From Mucor racemosus (lineage: Eukaryota > Mucoromycota > Mucoromycetes > Mucorales > Mucoraceae), in assembly GCA_027405735.1 (NCBI GenBank), contig JAPEHQ010000003.1, positions 2,294,001 through 2,358,000 on the forward strand: a stretch of DNA of 64,000 bases. Direction: 5' to 3'. Positions 1 through 11,804 of this stretch are shown here, one piece after another. The position numbers and the translations under genes were made by a program. How positions within the stretch are numbered: the first letter of the stretch is position 1; every line of letters starts with the position of its first letter. The notes under the pieces are model-generated. The model ran no database searches. It was not told the DNA's origin and was given only the letters and a program-made list of their open reading frames with translations.

Positions 1-189
1 TTGAAACGTCCCATGTTAACAATGCATAATATTGCATCTATACGCCAATTATCATTTTTTATTGAACATGTTGGATTATACGTATACCAGTCGTCATTTA
101 CTCTATCCAAACCTGATTTACCCTTTATAGAAAGCCTATTACAGAATGATTTACTGGAAGACGATACGTCCACTGCAACATTGGAGTAA
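1..189 (+). CDS. 3' end of an unidentified protein gene (partial)
   Basis: An open frame enters from the left edge and ends at the TAA at 187-189. It gives 62 codons of a C-terminal tail with mixed hydrophobic and polar residues and an acidic end (LLEDDTSTATLE). The first codon is TTG and no start can be assigned, so this is the tail of a gene whose body lies outside the window. The next gene starts 122 bp downstream on the same strand. I do not recognise the family. It could also be a chance open frame, although its amino-acid composition is protein-like. Confidence 0.45.
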   Translation: MKRPMLTMHNIASIRQLSFFIEHVGLYVYQSSFTLSKPDLPFIESLLQNDLLEDDTSTATLE

Positions 190-311
190 ACTTTGAGTGA
201 GACTAGATCATCATGACATCATTTTTGCATTATATTAAATAAAGCATTAGTTTTCTAACTTTTTTTTTTTTCATTTAATTACCATAACATCTAATTTAAT
301 ATAAAAACAAA

Positions 312-2616
312 ATGCCTGCTGTTGTAGGAGTAGCATGGATCGTATTTGCAATTACGGCCACAGTAAGTTACTCTTTTGGATATGTTTGTATGTAATGATA
401 ATAACGCATAATGTACACAGTGCTTGTCTTTATTTAGTATTGCATTTACAAAATATTACCAAAGTAAACGAGATTCCGAATTATCAGCCACGATTGTTAC
501 TATGATTGCACTTGCATTGATATTTGCAACAGTTGCATTGCTACCTATCGATATATTTTTAGTATCATCTACTGTAGATACTCATACGGGATTAAAGAAA
601 TTATGGGCAGACAAGGATACTATTTACTGGATGACATTTACCGTTCAGATCATGTACTATGGTAAGTTTATCTAAAATCTGTCAAATTGTAAAGAAGTAG
701 GAGGTTAGGATCACGATTTGGATGGTTGCCATGGTAACGCTTTTTTTTTTTTTTTTTTTTTTAGTGTTTTATGGATCTATTGTTGCATTTAGCTTTTTTG
801 TTATTCCATATGCTTATTTCTATTACGAAGAATATGAAGAAGAAGGTCAATCTAAAAGTCAACGAAGATTAAGTGCGTTGAAATATACAATCTTTTCTGT
901 TGCAATTGTAGGCTTTTTATTTTTATTTGGTTTATTTCTTAAACCAAACATTTTGCCGCCCCATATTGATTTGGATTGGTTCAGAAATCTGCTTACAGAG
1001 AGTCGTAAGTGGTTGATATTTTTATATATAATGCTCAATGCTAATGCAGTACGATTAATTTCCATTTATAGATGGAGCAAAGGCAATTTGGTTTGTTGTA
1101 GGTTGTTTATTTGTACCAGGCATGGCTGTTTTCATTGTCTACACTGTAAGTTGTTGTTATTGCTTTTTCCTGCGCATAAATATATATTCTCATTTCACAT
1201 CATCCGAACTCATTAATGCATTACATAAAACCGTCTAGGCACCCGGACTATCTATTATACCGTTTAATTTAATTAAAGGCAAGCGTAGAATCGATGCAGA
1301 AAATGATGAAATCAATCATCGGCTGGTTTTAGTCCGGGAACAACAAAGATTGATTGAACACAAATATGCTGGATCAGATCAAGCATTATCAGCACATGAT
1401 TATCGTACATTAGAGAATTTGAACGACGAAGAGCGGTAATGATTAAATTGTTGATGTTTATTTACCTGACTAATTATCTATTAATAACATTAGGATCCTT
1501 GTACGTCGTTTAAATGGTATACAACAAGACAAAGCCAATTTCTTTCAAAAAGTATTGAAAGTGCTTAGACCATTTCAAGTAAGTAAAATAAGGAGTTATT
1601 TGTTTATTATTGAGTTGTTGTGTAACGCATACTTGTTTTGTTTATTGTTAGGTTTTAATCGGATTGATCATATTAGTATTTGTCATTTTGATGGCTATAT
1701 CTATGTTTATGACAATGTAAGTCAAAGAAGGAACAGTTAATTTAGTATTGACACTTGTAAATAGAATCGATAAAGTTACATGGTCTGTTTGTGGTAGAAA
1801 ATGTGGTTATATCATCAGCCATCCCATGTTATTTAATCCTATCAATTTTATATTTGTGCATTTACAAAAGGTTTGTAAATATACAAATATTATGCATTCA
1901 TTTATAATAATAACAACATCTACATGTAGTTATTCCCTTTGGATTACATTTTTATGGTAGCAATTATAATTTATTTCTTTTTAGCTACCATGACAGGTAT
2001 AATTCAAATTGGAGTAAGGTTTTTATGGGTAACATTATATCGTATAAAAAGAGGATCTACTGCACCACAAGGATTACTATTCTCTGCTATACTATTAACA
2101 TTTGGTTTATTGGCATTAAACTATTCAATAACATCAGTTGTAGCACCTGGGTATGCACATTTTGGGAGTCAAGTATATGTATGTAATGCACACAATAATT
2201 GAGACAAAATACTAATTTACTTGTTTGACTGCAGTGTAACCATACAGACGGTGGAAGAAGAAATTGTACATACGAAGTAGATAAAATTGTCCCTTGTGAT
2301 ATCTATGCTCCTGTTGGTAAGATTGTTGCAGTTGTTTTTTGATGGATAAACTAGATATTGATTATATTGCGCATTAGAAATTTGTACTCCAACTGTTTCT
2401 TCTACTTTGATCGACCGCATCACTTTAAATACTCCCATGTTTGGTCTAATCTTTTATTATTCTCAATGGCTGTTTTTAATCTCTTTTATATTGGGATTCT
2501 TGATTGCTTTATTCAAGTCTCCTAGTAATAATATTGAACCAGAATCTATAGATGCATTAGATGCTGAAGAAGAAGCTGGATTATTAGATGGACATAATCA
2601 TTCGCAGAACCATTAA
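312..2616 (+). CDS. LMBD1-like multi-pass membrane protein (LMBR1 family, probable lysosomal/vacuolar cobalamin transporter)
   Basis: Eleven exons join in frame to 542 residues: 312-362, 421-661, 765-1004, 1072-1145, 1239-1435, 1494-1578, 1652-1716, 1765-1870, 1930-2178, 2235-2316 and 2378-2616. The protein has an N-terminal membrane segment straight after the start (GVAWIVFAITAT), about nine hydrophobic segments, a polar cytosolic loop around residues 215-300, and family-typical stretches such as VALLPIDIFLVSS and PFNLIKGKRRID. The tail is acidic. In animals LMBD1 acts with ABCD4 to export cobalamin from lysosomes; the fungal role is less clear, so the transport function is inferred from family. 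The donor of exon 9 was placed at 2179 (GTATGT) rather than 2173 because it restores a GSQVYCNH reading; both keep frame. Gene identity is solid. Confidence 0.88.
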
Positions 2617-3333
2617 AATAAATTATGCATTATTCGGATCAATTCAATAGTATAGTATATAGTCTGAGCACGTTTTTATTTGTTTATCGCTACTCCTTTA
2701 TTTACTCTTGCCAAGTGTAGTAATCGATTGGCTCGTAGTGTTCTCGTTTTCCAAAAAGCCAAAAAAAAAAAAAAAGCATAATTCAATGTGTGGAGCACAC
2801 GAGGTGGCCTGAGAGTAATTTTGATAGATAATAAAAAAATGTAACAATCAAGGTTGTTGCTATATTATTCGTATAGTGATAAAATCATCTTTTTTTTTTA
2901 CTAAATGATATGAACAAAGAAAATTCTACAACCAGAGTACGTAAATCATCCCCTATTTAAGGTCGAGTGTCAAATGCAGATCATATAATAATAATAAAAT
3001 AGTGATCATGAGAATAAAATGTATAGTAGCATAATGAATATTACTACCTCAAGGCTCTCGGAACCCTGTCCGAGGTTTAATTGGAGAGAGGGATTGGATA
3101 CACAAAATGTGTAATGAAAATCTTTTTAATACATTGTATACAGCCCTTGAAAAGAAGCATGAAATGAAAAGGAAATCTTTTTTTTTTATTTTTTTTTTTT
3201 GATCTGAACCATACGATTGAATAAACAGTATAAAAAGGGCATCGAAATCATGATTTAATGCAGTTTCTCTTTTTCTCTTGTATTCTATCCTTTATCTCTT
3301 GAATTGTCCTGTCTCTTTTTCTAAATTATCAAA
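2617..3333. other. Intergenic region upstream of the zinc-finger gene
   Basis: No credible gene is seen. It contains several A and T homopolymer runs (around 2760 and 3177-3200), a CCCCT pentamer at 2950-2954 and a TATA-like box at 3229-3236, listed separately. A TC-rich stretch at 3260-3325 immediately precedes the next start codon, as is common in fungal 5' leaders. Confidence 0.6.
3229..3236 (+). promoter_or_regulatory. TATA-like box of the C2H2 factor gene
   Basis: TATAAAAA sits 98 bp before the ATG at 3334, followed by a pyrimidine-rich stretch. The spacing suits a fungal core promoter. The call rests on sequence only. Confidence 0.45.
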
Positions 3334-4377
3334 ATGTATTCCAACTACTTAAATCATCCTCAACCTTCAAGTCCTATCATGTACCATCGTTTTAGAAATA
3401 ATAGTGAACCTCAAGTGCCTCGTAGAATGAGTTATGGTGATTATCTTTCTTATACAAGTGATTCTTCTCTTGAAACTTCACCAGTTGGTTCCAGTTTGGA
3501 TTATTATCATCATCAGCAAGTAATTTCACCATTAACTATGAATAGTGAGTTGCCTAGCAACAACCACAAAAATTGCTGTCATTGTATCCATAGCAACGGT
3601 TATTACATGGACCAACAAACTCATCAACATCCATTAGATTGGCAATCTTCTTCTTGTAATCAATTCGTACAACCATCATTACAACACCAACAAAATCAAT
3701 TTATGATGTTTGATGCTTTACCTACACCAAATATTGTTTCATCACAATTAATGACTCCATCATTATCTTCTTCATCAAGTTCATCTCAATTGCATGAATT
3801 ATCAATTTATGATTTATTAGAATTTGTACCTACTCAGCAACAACAACAACAACAACAACAAGGTGCTTACTGCGTAACCCCTTCATCACCCCTTGTGTCA
3901 CATACAAGTACAGCAGCAAATAATGACAATGATGATAAACAAATCATTAACGAAGCTAATGACAAGAAAAAGAAGAAGCCTGCTTGTGGTGGTGGTAAAG
4001 CCAAAGTTAAGAAATCAACACGTGTTAAACGCAATGATGTATCCGGTGTTACATCTAATGATCGTAAAAAGTACAAAAAGACATGTTCTGAGCCTGATGT
4101 AAAGCAGTTTTTGTGCGAGCATAATGATTGTGGTAAATTATTCAAACGATCAGAGCATTTAAAAAGACATATCAAGTCAATTCATACCAAAGAAAAACGT
4201 AAGTTTTCAAGTATAAACACTTATTTTATATTATATTAACTTTTTATTAAAATAGCTTATTCTTGTCCTTATAAAGAATGCGGTAAAAGCTTTGCAAGAA
4301 CTGATAACTTGAGTCAACACATCCGTATCCATCGAAACAACAAAGGCAGCAGCTCTGCCACAAAATGCAAGGCTTAA
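3334..4377 (+). CDS. Msn2/Msn4-type C2H2 zinc-finger transcription factor
   Basis: Two exons (3334-4198 and 4256-4377) give 328 residues. The N-terminal 230 residues are low-complexity, rich in Ser, Gln, His and Asn, with a poly-Gln run near residue 170 and a lysine-rich stretch near 210-250. Two tandem C2H2 fingers lie at about residues 260-286 and 291-315, joined by a TKEKPY linker that is only completed by splicing. Their helices (RSEHLKRHIK and RTDNLSQHIR) match the Msn2/Msn4/Seb1 type, which in yeast binds the stress response element CCCCT. The likely role is a nuclear stress or nutrient regulator; this is inferred from the fingers alone, since the rest is unconserved. The start is the first ATG after a TATA-like box. 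Confidence 0.85.
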
Positions 4378-5414
4378 AATCATTTCGTTATTTATTTCAG
4401 TTACCCTCAAAAAAAGCAAATCTGTTATATATTTGTTTGTTTACAAATACCCACTCACTCTTCCTTTTCATTATATGATAATGTTGACCATTACTATATG
4501 TAAATACCCAATCAAACCATTTTTTTATACTGTTGAACCAAATATTCAAGGGTTTACCTTGTTGAATTATTAAATGTAAATAATATTATAAAAGCCAAAT
4601 ATTTATTCCCATCGGGAAGTTATTCCGTAATAAGTTTTCCTTTTTTCGGGAACAAGTTACACGACTGATCAAGTTTTCTATGATCTTTTTTTAATCCTGT
4701 TATTTGTTGTTCTATTTGTAAATATTCAAGTTATTGCATGTAACCAATTGGATTTGTATATTCTCACACTGCGCTATCGTCTAAAGTGATGCAATTCGAT
4801 TACTTTCGTTAAAATAGAACGGCTTTATTACCATGAAAAACTTTAAAATTGACCAGACTCATTTTTGAAGGCTCGTGCACCGTCAGATTGTGTTACAAGA
4901 TTATTATTTTTTTTTCTAAAAAAAAAAAGGTTCTTTATCTCTTTTTGTTTTAGAGAAAATACTGTGAGGTAAAGGGAGAGCGAGAGATTAAATCAAAATT
5001 CCCGTGATATTATTTTATCAATAAAACATAACAAAACAATTCTTTAAGCATTTCACTAAATGTTTTTTTTTTTGTAAATCAAGATTATTCTTTTAACAAA
5101 TATAGTGAAAGCACGGTTGAGAAGCAAAAAATAAATAAATTTAGTTCCGAATCACTTTGCCTTGCCTTTTTTTTTTAAAAAATCATCCAATATTCACTAC
5201 AATTTACACAAAGAATTTATATTGACAAGTCGTGTAACTCGTTAATGAGAGATTACGGAAGTTCTTGAATCAGTTAAACCGAAATTTATCAAAGTAAAGG
5301 GAGGATAAAAGGACAACAAGAAATGCAAATGTATTTGAGTGCATATATGCAAATAGAAATAACTTGTATTTTTATATAGCATGTAAATGTATAATATCTG
5401 TGCACCAAAGAAAG

Positions 5415-5450
<36 letters not shown>

Positions 5451-5742
5451 CGGAGACGTAAAATCAGTGCAAGTTATTAATATGTAAATGTTATAATCTG
5501 CTCGTTTTTACGAGCAAATGCTGCTTATTTTGTCTTGGATTTTACCTTGGGATTTACCCCTTGCTTAGGTTTATAGTAAACAAAAAAAAAAAAAAAAAAA
5601 AACTTTAAAAATACCAACTTTTCTGTACTCTGTTTCTCTTTTCTTTTCTTTTCTGTTTACTAAATTTAATAAAATCCAATAAAAAAAAACATATAAATAA
5701 ATAAAAACTCAAAATATATTCTCTTTCCAATCATCTTGCAAA
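4378..5742. other. Intergenic region with long A tracts
   Basis: About 1.36 kb without a supportable gene. It has an inverted A/T stretch at about 4908-4928, a long poly-A run at about 5415-5448 and another at 5582-5600. A TTTTC-rich stretch at 5630-5655 precedes the bHLH start. The long A runs lie in the plus strand 5' of the bHLH gene and may exclude nucleosomes; that is speculation. Confidence 0.5.
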
Positions 5743-6806
5743 ATGAGTTCAATACAGCAAACACATTATAATCAATCGTTTAATATTATTGATCCAGTTT
5801 TTTACTCTCAACAGCCTCCGCAACAGCAACGACAACAGCATAATGTCCAACAATACATGACATTGCAACAACTGGAGCTTGAACGTATTCGTCAGGTACA
5901 ACAACAAGCTGCTTTTGAACAGCAAAGAGCATTAGAAAGTAAGTTGTATAAAACTCCTAAAGAAATGCTACAGATGTTAATTATGATTTAGTGATGTATT
6001 ATCAACAAGAAATGCAACAGAACCCTTCTCAACCTCAAATCGATAATTTACTTTTAAATGAAAATTTGAATGAATTCATGACACCTCAGATGGGCCATTA
6101 TTCATCTTCTTCATCTGCTTCTCCTCCTTCTCATTCTATGAGGTAAAACAAAATTAAAATTAAAAAAAAAATGCCACCAAATTCATGATTATTAAAGTGT
6201 AACAATGTAAAATAGTCAATTTGTAAATCAAAAAGAGGGTATGAATAACGATACTGGTGGCAACAAAGCTCAAAAAAGAGCTGAACATAATGCCATTGAA
6301 CGTGCACGCCGTGAATGCTTGAATACAAAGTTTCAACAACTTGCTCATTCTTTACCTAATCTACAAAATGATCGTAGACCTTCCAAAGGCACAATTATTG
6401 AGCGAACACTTGAATATGGCAAGTAAAATGTATAAAATAAAAAAAAAAAAAGACCAAAAAAACTAATTAGATGTTACAAATAGTCAAGGAAACAGTTCAA
6501 AAAGAAGAAATTTTTCAGTCTGAAATTGATCAGCTTCGCCAAGCAAACGAAAATTTGATTTATAAAATGACAAGCGATCATTTTGGAGATGATAGTATCA
6601 TTGAAGAAGTTGACGAAGAACAAGAGGATTATGAAGATTCTAATACGCCTGATTGCGATGATAACTTTAGTAGTCGTTCCTCTGTAACATCTGCTTCCTC
6701 TCATCATATGTACTCTTTTACTGAACAACAACAACCACAAAATACATTTGAAAAAGCTGGTAACACTTCATTTATGAGCAGTAGATCCCCAGCCTTACTT
6801 TTGTGA
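5743..6806 (+). CDS. bHLH transcription factor (E-box binding type, with GC-AG intron)
   Basis: Four exons (5743-5938, 5992-6142, 6216-6418, 6484-6806) give 290 residues. The N-terminus is Gln-rich. The basic region (AEHNAIERARR) carries the His-Glu-Arg triad of CACGTG-binding bHLH proteins. Helix 1, a loop with NDRRPSKG, and helix 2 (IIERTLEYVKETV) follow, and helix 2 runs into a short leucine-rich coiled segment. The C-terminal 80 residues are acidic then Ser-rich. Frame continuity forces the third intron to use a GC donor at 6419 and the AG at 6482-6483; all GT alternatives bring an early stop. The second acceptor (6215) was likewise chosen because it is the only one that keeps the frame open. 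Targets are unknown. Confidence 0.83.
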
Positions 6807-9156
6807 TACAAATCAATTATGCATTATTAAGCTAACCATGGCATCTTTTTTTTAACTTATGATACGTTTATAGCAGCCACCATTTTTTCTCTTTCTACAA
6901 CCACATTCCTTGAACATCTCTCACTTTATACTTTCATTATTTAATTTTTATATGTACACAATACACGAACACACAGACACACAAATTCAACTTTTTATGT
7001 AAATAAGCGTTGACCGCAAACTCCCACCCAAACTTTTTTGATAACAAATCTACATATACTATTATACCCTCACTATACATTATTTTATTTTATTTTCCTC
7101 CCCATCACTTTCTTTATTATTATTATTGTTATTATTATGTGAATATTTATATTGTATACCAAAAACTCTTTTTCCCAATCTCAAATCCCAAATCAATTTA
7201 CTAATTTTTAAGAAACAAAAATAAAGTGATATAAGACATACACACATATATTGGCTCGGGTATTGCGCAAAACATGTACGTTTTTATCCTTGAACCTAAT
7301 TTGAGTTTTTCAACTGTTGCATATTATACATTGTCGTTGAAAAAAGTTGTTTGTAAACGTTGTACAAATTACATGAGGATGTGGCATGTTTTGTGTTTGG
7401 TGATACATTATATTCGGATTATCCGTTCATGTTGTACATGTCCAGACAGATATTTACTAAATTATAAAACAGATTTAATGGTTAGCTTATCATTAAACAT
7501 GCCATGTCATGTATACAGACACTTTCCCAATACAGTCAAGAAAAAGGTACACACAAGCATTTTAGCTTTTCTAACAAAACTATTTCGTGTTATAGAATAC
7601 ACGAGAATCAGTCCATATTTAAACAATTTGCTCTCTTTAATGGATAAAGTAATTTCCTTGAATTCAATCTAGATCTACAACCATTGTACGGTGTGTAGGA
7701 TTTTTCGTTGTTACTGTTGGATTGTTTAGATGAAACAATCTGAAATTTAAGATTCGCAATACCATTCCCAGGAGTGCATCTCAATCAATTTCTACTGTGC
7801 ATTATAATAAAAAAAAAATATTAATAATTATACTTTTTGCATGTTTCAACATGTTTACAAAAAAAAAAAAAGACTCAAGTCGATAAAGCGTGGAGCAAGA
7901 AAAAATCCTTTAAATGTTTGCTGTAGGTTTTTTCTTGATATAAATAAGTTTGGTTTATAAGCATAAATAAACTTCTGCATAAAGCTTGTCTATTAAATAC
8001 TGCACCAAATCATTAAAAAAAGACAGCAAGTAACGTACAATATCTTATAAGTAATACTTTAGATTTAAAATTAATATATACTTTGGCATAAACAATCGCC
8101 TGCATTCAGACGTCGTGATTGAAACTCTAAATGCATTGCATCTAAATCACGCCAACTTCAAATTAAATTATGGCAATAATATTATCGCATAATCGTGGAT
8201 CAAATGTACCATAATTGACAAATTTTAAAGTGCTAAATCACTTCTTTATAGAGGAACGTCCAGCGAAATACTCAATATTTCACGAAATTCACCATTTAAA
8301 CCGCGTTGTTTTAGTACTTTTTGCGCCTTTTGAACGCTCAAAAGTATACCAAACAATTGCTAATAGTTATTAGATCACTATGTTATAATTTCAGTCTTTT
8401 TGCATGATCTTTTTTTTTCGATGATTTTCGATGATTTTCCATGAGGTATACCTCATGGAAAAACGCAAAAAACAGTAATTTGAAATTTTCACCTGAAAAA
8501 CGGGATTTTTTACTATAATAGTTATTGACATTATATGACCGTAAAGAGCCAATATATAATCCGAAAATGTTTATTTTGTTATTTCATGCCAATTTTTTTG
8601 ACTTTTCTACTAAAAACGTATATTTTTTCTATCAAAAATAGCTCATTATTTTGAGTGCAAGTTTTTATTACAAATACCACCGTTAGATGCGCTATAAAAA
8701 ATACTATCTATGTAGTTATACTTGCTAGGTTTAATGGCTTATTAGTTTTTGGAGATATGATCGAAAATGTGCAGAAAAAAATGGAAATTGAGCCAAAATT
8801 GAAAATTAGAATCAAAATGGTTCATTTGGCATTCGACAATTTCAATGTCCGCCCAATATGTTTTTCGATGATTTTATACATGAAAAATAATGCTCAATCG
8901 TCGATTAAAGGTTCTCAACACAAAATAGAAATAAAATTGCGTGATACAGTAATTAATTTATAGGGTAAATAGGACTCAAAATAATTTGAAACTAATTTTT
9001 ATGTAATTCGTATTAACAATTTGCATTGCTTTGATTTTAAATGGATTTGAATGCTACTAAATACAGTAAAATAATTTAGGTGGGGGAATATTTATACATG
9101 ATGATGATAAAAAATTACATATGATGAGGCTGATGAGATGTGTATATATAGTATAA
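6807..9156. other. 2.3-kb intergenic region, no convincing gene
   Basis: The stretch is AT-rich. A frame of 132 codons at 7274-7672 and one of 102 codons at 8655-8963 are open but have no recognisable motif, no splice context and biased AT-driven composition. The one distinct structure is the perfect palindrome at 8435-8462. An ATT microsatellite-like run lies at about 7110-7138. Confidence 0.5.
8435..8462. repeat. 28-bp perfect palindrome
   Basis: Each base from 8435 to 8448 pairs with its mirror from 8449 to 8462. The half-site reads TTTTCCATGAGGTA. The sequence CGATGATTTT occurs twice directly to the left (about 8419-8438). It is far from any gene and could be a cruciform-prone relic or a binding site for a dimeric protein. 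Confidence 0.75.
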
Positions 9157-10837
9157 TTAGTTTTCTTGCTCTTTTAATTTGCGAGCCAATCTTTCGATTC
9201 TTTCTTTTCTCCAACGAGGGCCAAATCTGAACAAAACAGGGACCAAAACATTGGAGGCAACACAAACTAAACCAATGATTGTGAAGATCCAACCGACACC
9301 GACACCTTGAATTCCAGGTTCAATGCTAACAGTAGCGACAGCACCAAGTAAACAACGTACTAAATTGTTGGTTGCAGTAATAGTGGCACTTTTTCCAGGA
9401 AACAAATCAACTGCCAATGTTTGAAAAATATTAAACATTGAAGTATTAGCAAAACCAACAATGAATTGCAAGACTAAAATTACAGCTAAATGCGCATGAA
9501 TATAAAGCATCCAGCCATAAACTAAGGTTATAACCTGAATAACACCAGCGTTGATCCACATAGTACGGAGACGTGCACGAAAAATGGGAAACTCTGTGGG
9601 TAATTTACCGCGGGAAGCGTTACCGAAACCAGATTCAATTGCTGTCCTTTTGAAATCATAGTCCAACAATTTACCTTCACAGAAGCTACCTAAAATGCAA
9701 CCAAAACCTTGGCATAGGAAACAGAGACCAATCTGAATTTCAGACATGTTGTAAAGCAGTACGAATTGACTTGTAGTAGATGTCAAATAGCAATAGTATG
9801 TTGCATAATGAATACCATTGTAAACTAAAGCGCAAATTATATCTTTCTCAAACAAGTAAAGAAAAGGTTGGGTTACATTAGGGATTTGAAGGAAACGGTT
9901 TGGTTTTTTAACATTGTGGATTGTCGAGCTATCGTCGTCAGTGTAAGGTTGATCTTGTTGTTTCTTTTGAGCTTGACGGTGCTTCCACCATTGCACAGGC
10001 GTAGGATTTGCATGGCCAGAACCATTTCCGACTAAAGTTCGAAGCGTTTCAGGCAGCAAAAAGAAAATTACGATGAAGAAAGCAGCACCGATCATTAGTA
10101 AGATCCAGAAAATCCATCTCCAAGATAGATACTGAGAGATGATACCACCTAAAACGGGGCCAATGACAGGACCTAACATTTGACCCATCGAGAAAAGACC
10201 AAAGTAACTACCACGTTCCGCAGGTGTAGCTATATCACCTACTACACCAGCACCAATGGCAATTACAGAACTAGAACCAAAAGCTTGCAACATACGCAAG
10301 ATGAGCAAACCGGAAAACTCGGGTGTTAATGCAAGACCGATACATGATCCCATATAAACTACAAGTGTGCAAAGATATACAGGTCGACGGCCCCAAAGAT
10401 CTGCTAGAGAGCCCCAAAATGAAGGGGAAATACCTTGAAAGATCATATATACTGTAACTGTCAAATTCACTAATTCAGTGGTTGTGCCCAAATCCTATTT
10501 AATGGCAATTAGTACATGATTTGGACATCTTGATTTTGTGTAACCTCCTTACTTTTTGAATGGCATCTAGTGCAGGAAAATAAATATTGGCTGATAATGG
10601 TGATACAATACCAGTAAGACAACAGATGGTAACGATTAGCAGTTTTTTATTTCGAGAAAATATTGAATATGGTTCTGAAGAGTTTGTTAGAATTTTTTCC
10701 ATACGAATTGCTGGTGGTGCTATATTTGGTTGTTCTATATCAACATCATATGCTGTCATGGTACTAATTTGACTATTTCCACTATGTACACTATCATGAT
10801 CACCATCATGGTGATATTCTGTATTATCTAATGCCAT
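9157..10837 (-). CDS. MFS transporter, DHA1 drug:H+ antiporter type (Qdr/Aqr1-like)
   Basis: Two exons on the minus strand (10837-10553 and 10494-9157) give 540 residues. The first 70 residues are cytosolic and rich in His and Asp. Twelve membrane segments follow in two bundles of six, separated by a charged loop. Family marks are the ANIYFPALDAIQKDLG entry helix, motif A (GSLADLWGRRPVYL) and the motif C-like MGQMLGPVIGPVLGG, which is typical of the proton-antiporter drug exporters of the plasma membrane. In yeast, relatives export drugs, polyamines or short-chain acids; the substrate here cannot be told. The intron is 58 bp, and the exon joint falls between QK and DLG. Confidence 0.88.
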
Positions 10838-11804
10838 TGTTCAATTATGATGTTTGTGGGGTATCAGTTATGTTATAGATTTTCAATAAATGTGATATCA
10901 TTAAATAAAAGTATATGGCCTTATATATACTTTTTTTTGGCAGGTCCCGTATTAATTTTTTTTTCAGAAACACATAGATCGGGAAACGAAGACGATCCGG
11001 GATCAAATCACTTCCTAATTCATTTCCGATCCGGGCATTATTTAAGACTATATGAGTTTGCCATGATAAAATTAAGATATGTACTATACATGGTAAACTG
11101 TGAGTAACGTAAAGATTAGGATACGATCCAAAATTCCATGCAATAGAGGAGAACCAATAATAGATAACAATATCTTATAGAAAAAACATAGCGGAAAGCA
11201 TTCAAGGAATTAAGAATTGCGTTGTACATGTTTCATTTGCATTTATATCAAAAAGTCAATCAATTATACAATATTAACTACGAGATTGAACAAAATAAAA
11301 TTTGTTAACACGGTAGATAAAACTTTCCTGCGATATAAAATGAAACATTTCAAACAAAATGTCAAATATTCCAAATGCATTGCCATGGCACTATCATGTT
11401 TTTTCGGGAAAGACTATAAAAATCCAGCCTATCATCAAGTGACATCAGAAGCAGCATGGAATCATGCCATTCTACATGTTTCTAATCTCATTTTCATATC
11501 ATTGATATGGTTATTTTTGGCTTTGATCAAGTTTGCTTTTTATTTTACATAAACCCTCTCCACATTGAGGCATCAGTTTGTTTATCAAAAACAATGATTT
11601 ATAGCTATTGACATTAGTTTTTTGTTTGATTTTATTTATGTGAAATACAATTCATTGTTCATAATATGTTTTATTATGATCTCCGGATTAGAGTAAAAAG
11701 ATGCCAAAAATTTGACGTATCACACCATTAGTTCATTTTCTAAATTCGGTTTTAATCCAAATTCTGTAAAAAAAAAAAAAAAAAAAAAAAAGAAAAAAGA
11801 ATGT
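10838..11804. other. Intergenic region between convergent/divergent gene ends
   Basis: This contains a TATATATAC-type stretch near 10920, two nearby GATCCGG motifs (10995-11032) and an A run of about 21 bases at 11768-11791 just past the end of the RhoGAP gene. A frame of 111 codons at 11217-11552 ends in a hydrophobic segment (about 11480-11550); it might encode a small membrane protein but has no other support. Confidence 0.4.

Noticed and set aside
7274..7672. Plus-strand frame of 132 codons
   Set aside because: There is no motif, no splice context, AT-driven composition and no promoter-like sequence; chance is the simplest explanation.
8655..8963. Plus-strand frame of 102 codons
   Set aside because: It is Lys/Ile/Asn-rich and AT-driven, with no recognisable domain or neighbouring exon.
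11217..11552. Plus-strand frame of 111 codons with a hydrophobic end
   Set aside because: It might be a small membrane protein but nothing besides one hydrophobic segment supports it, so it is only mentioned in the intergenic entry.
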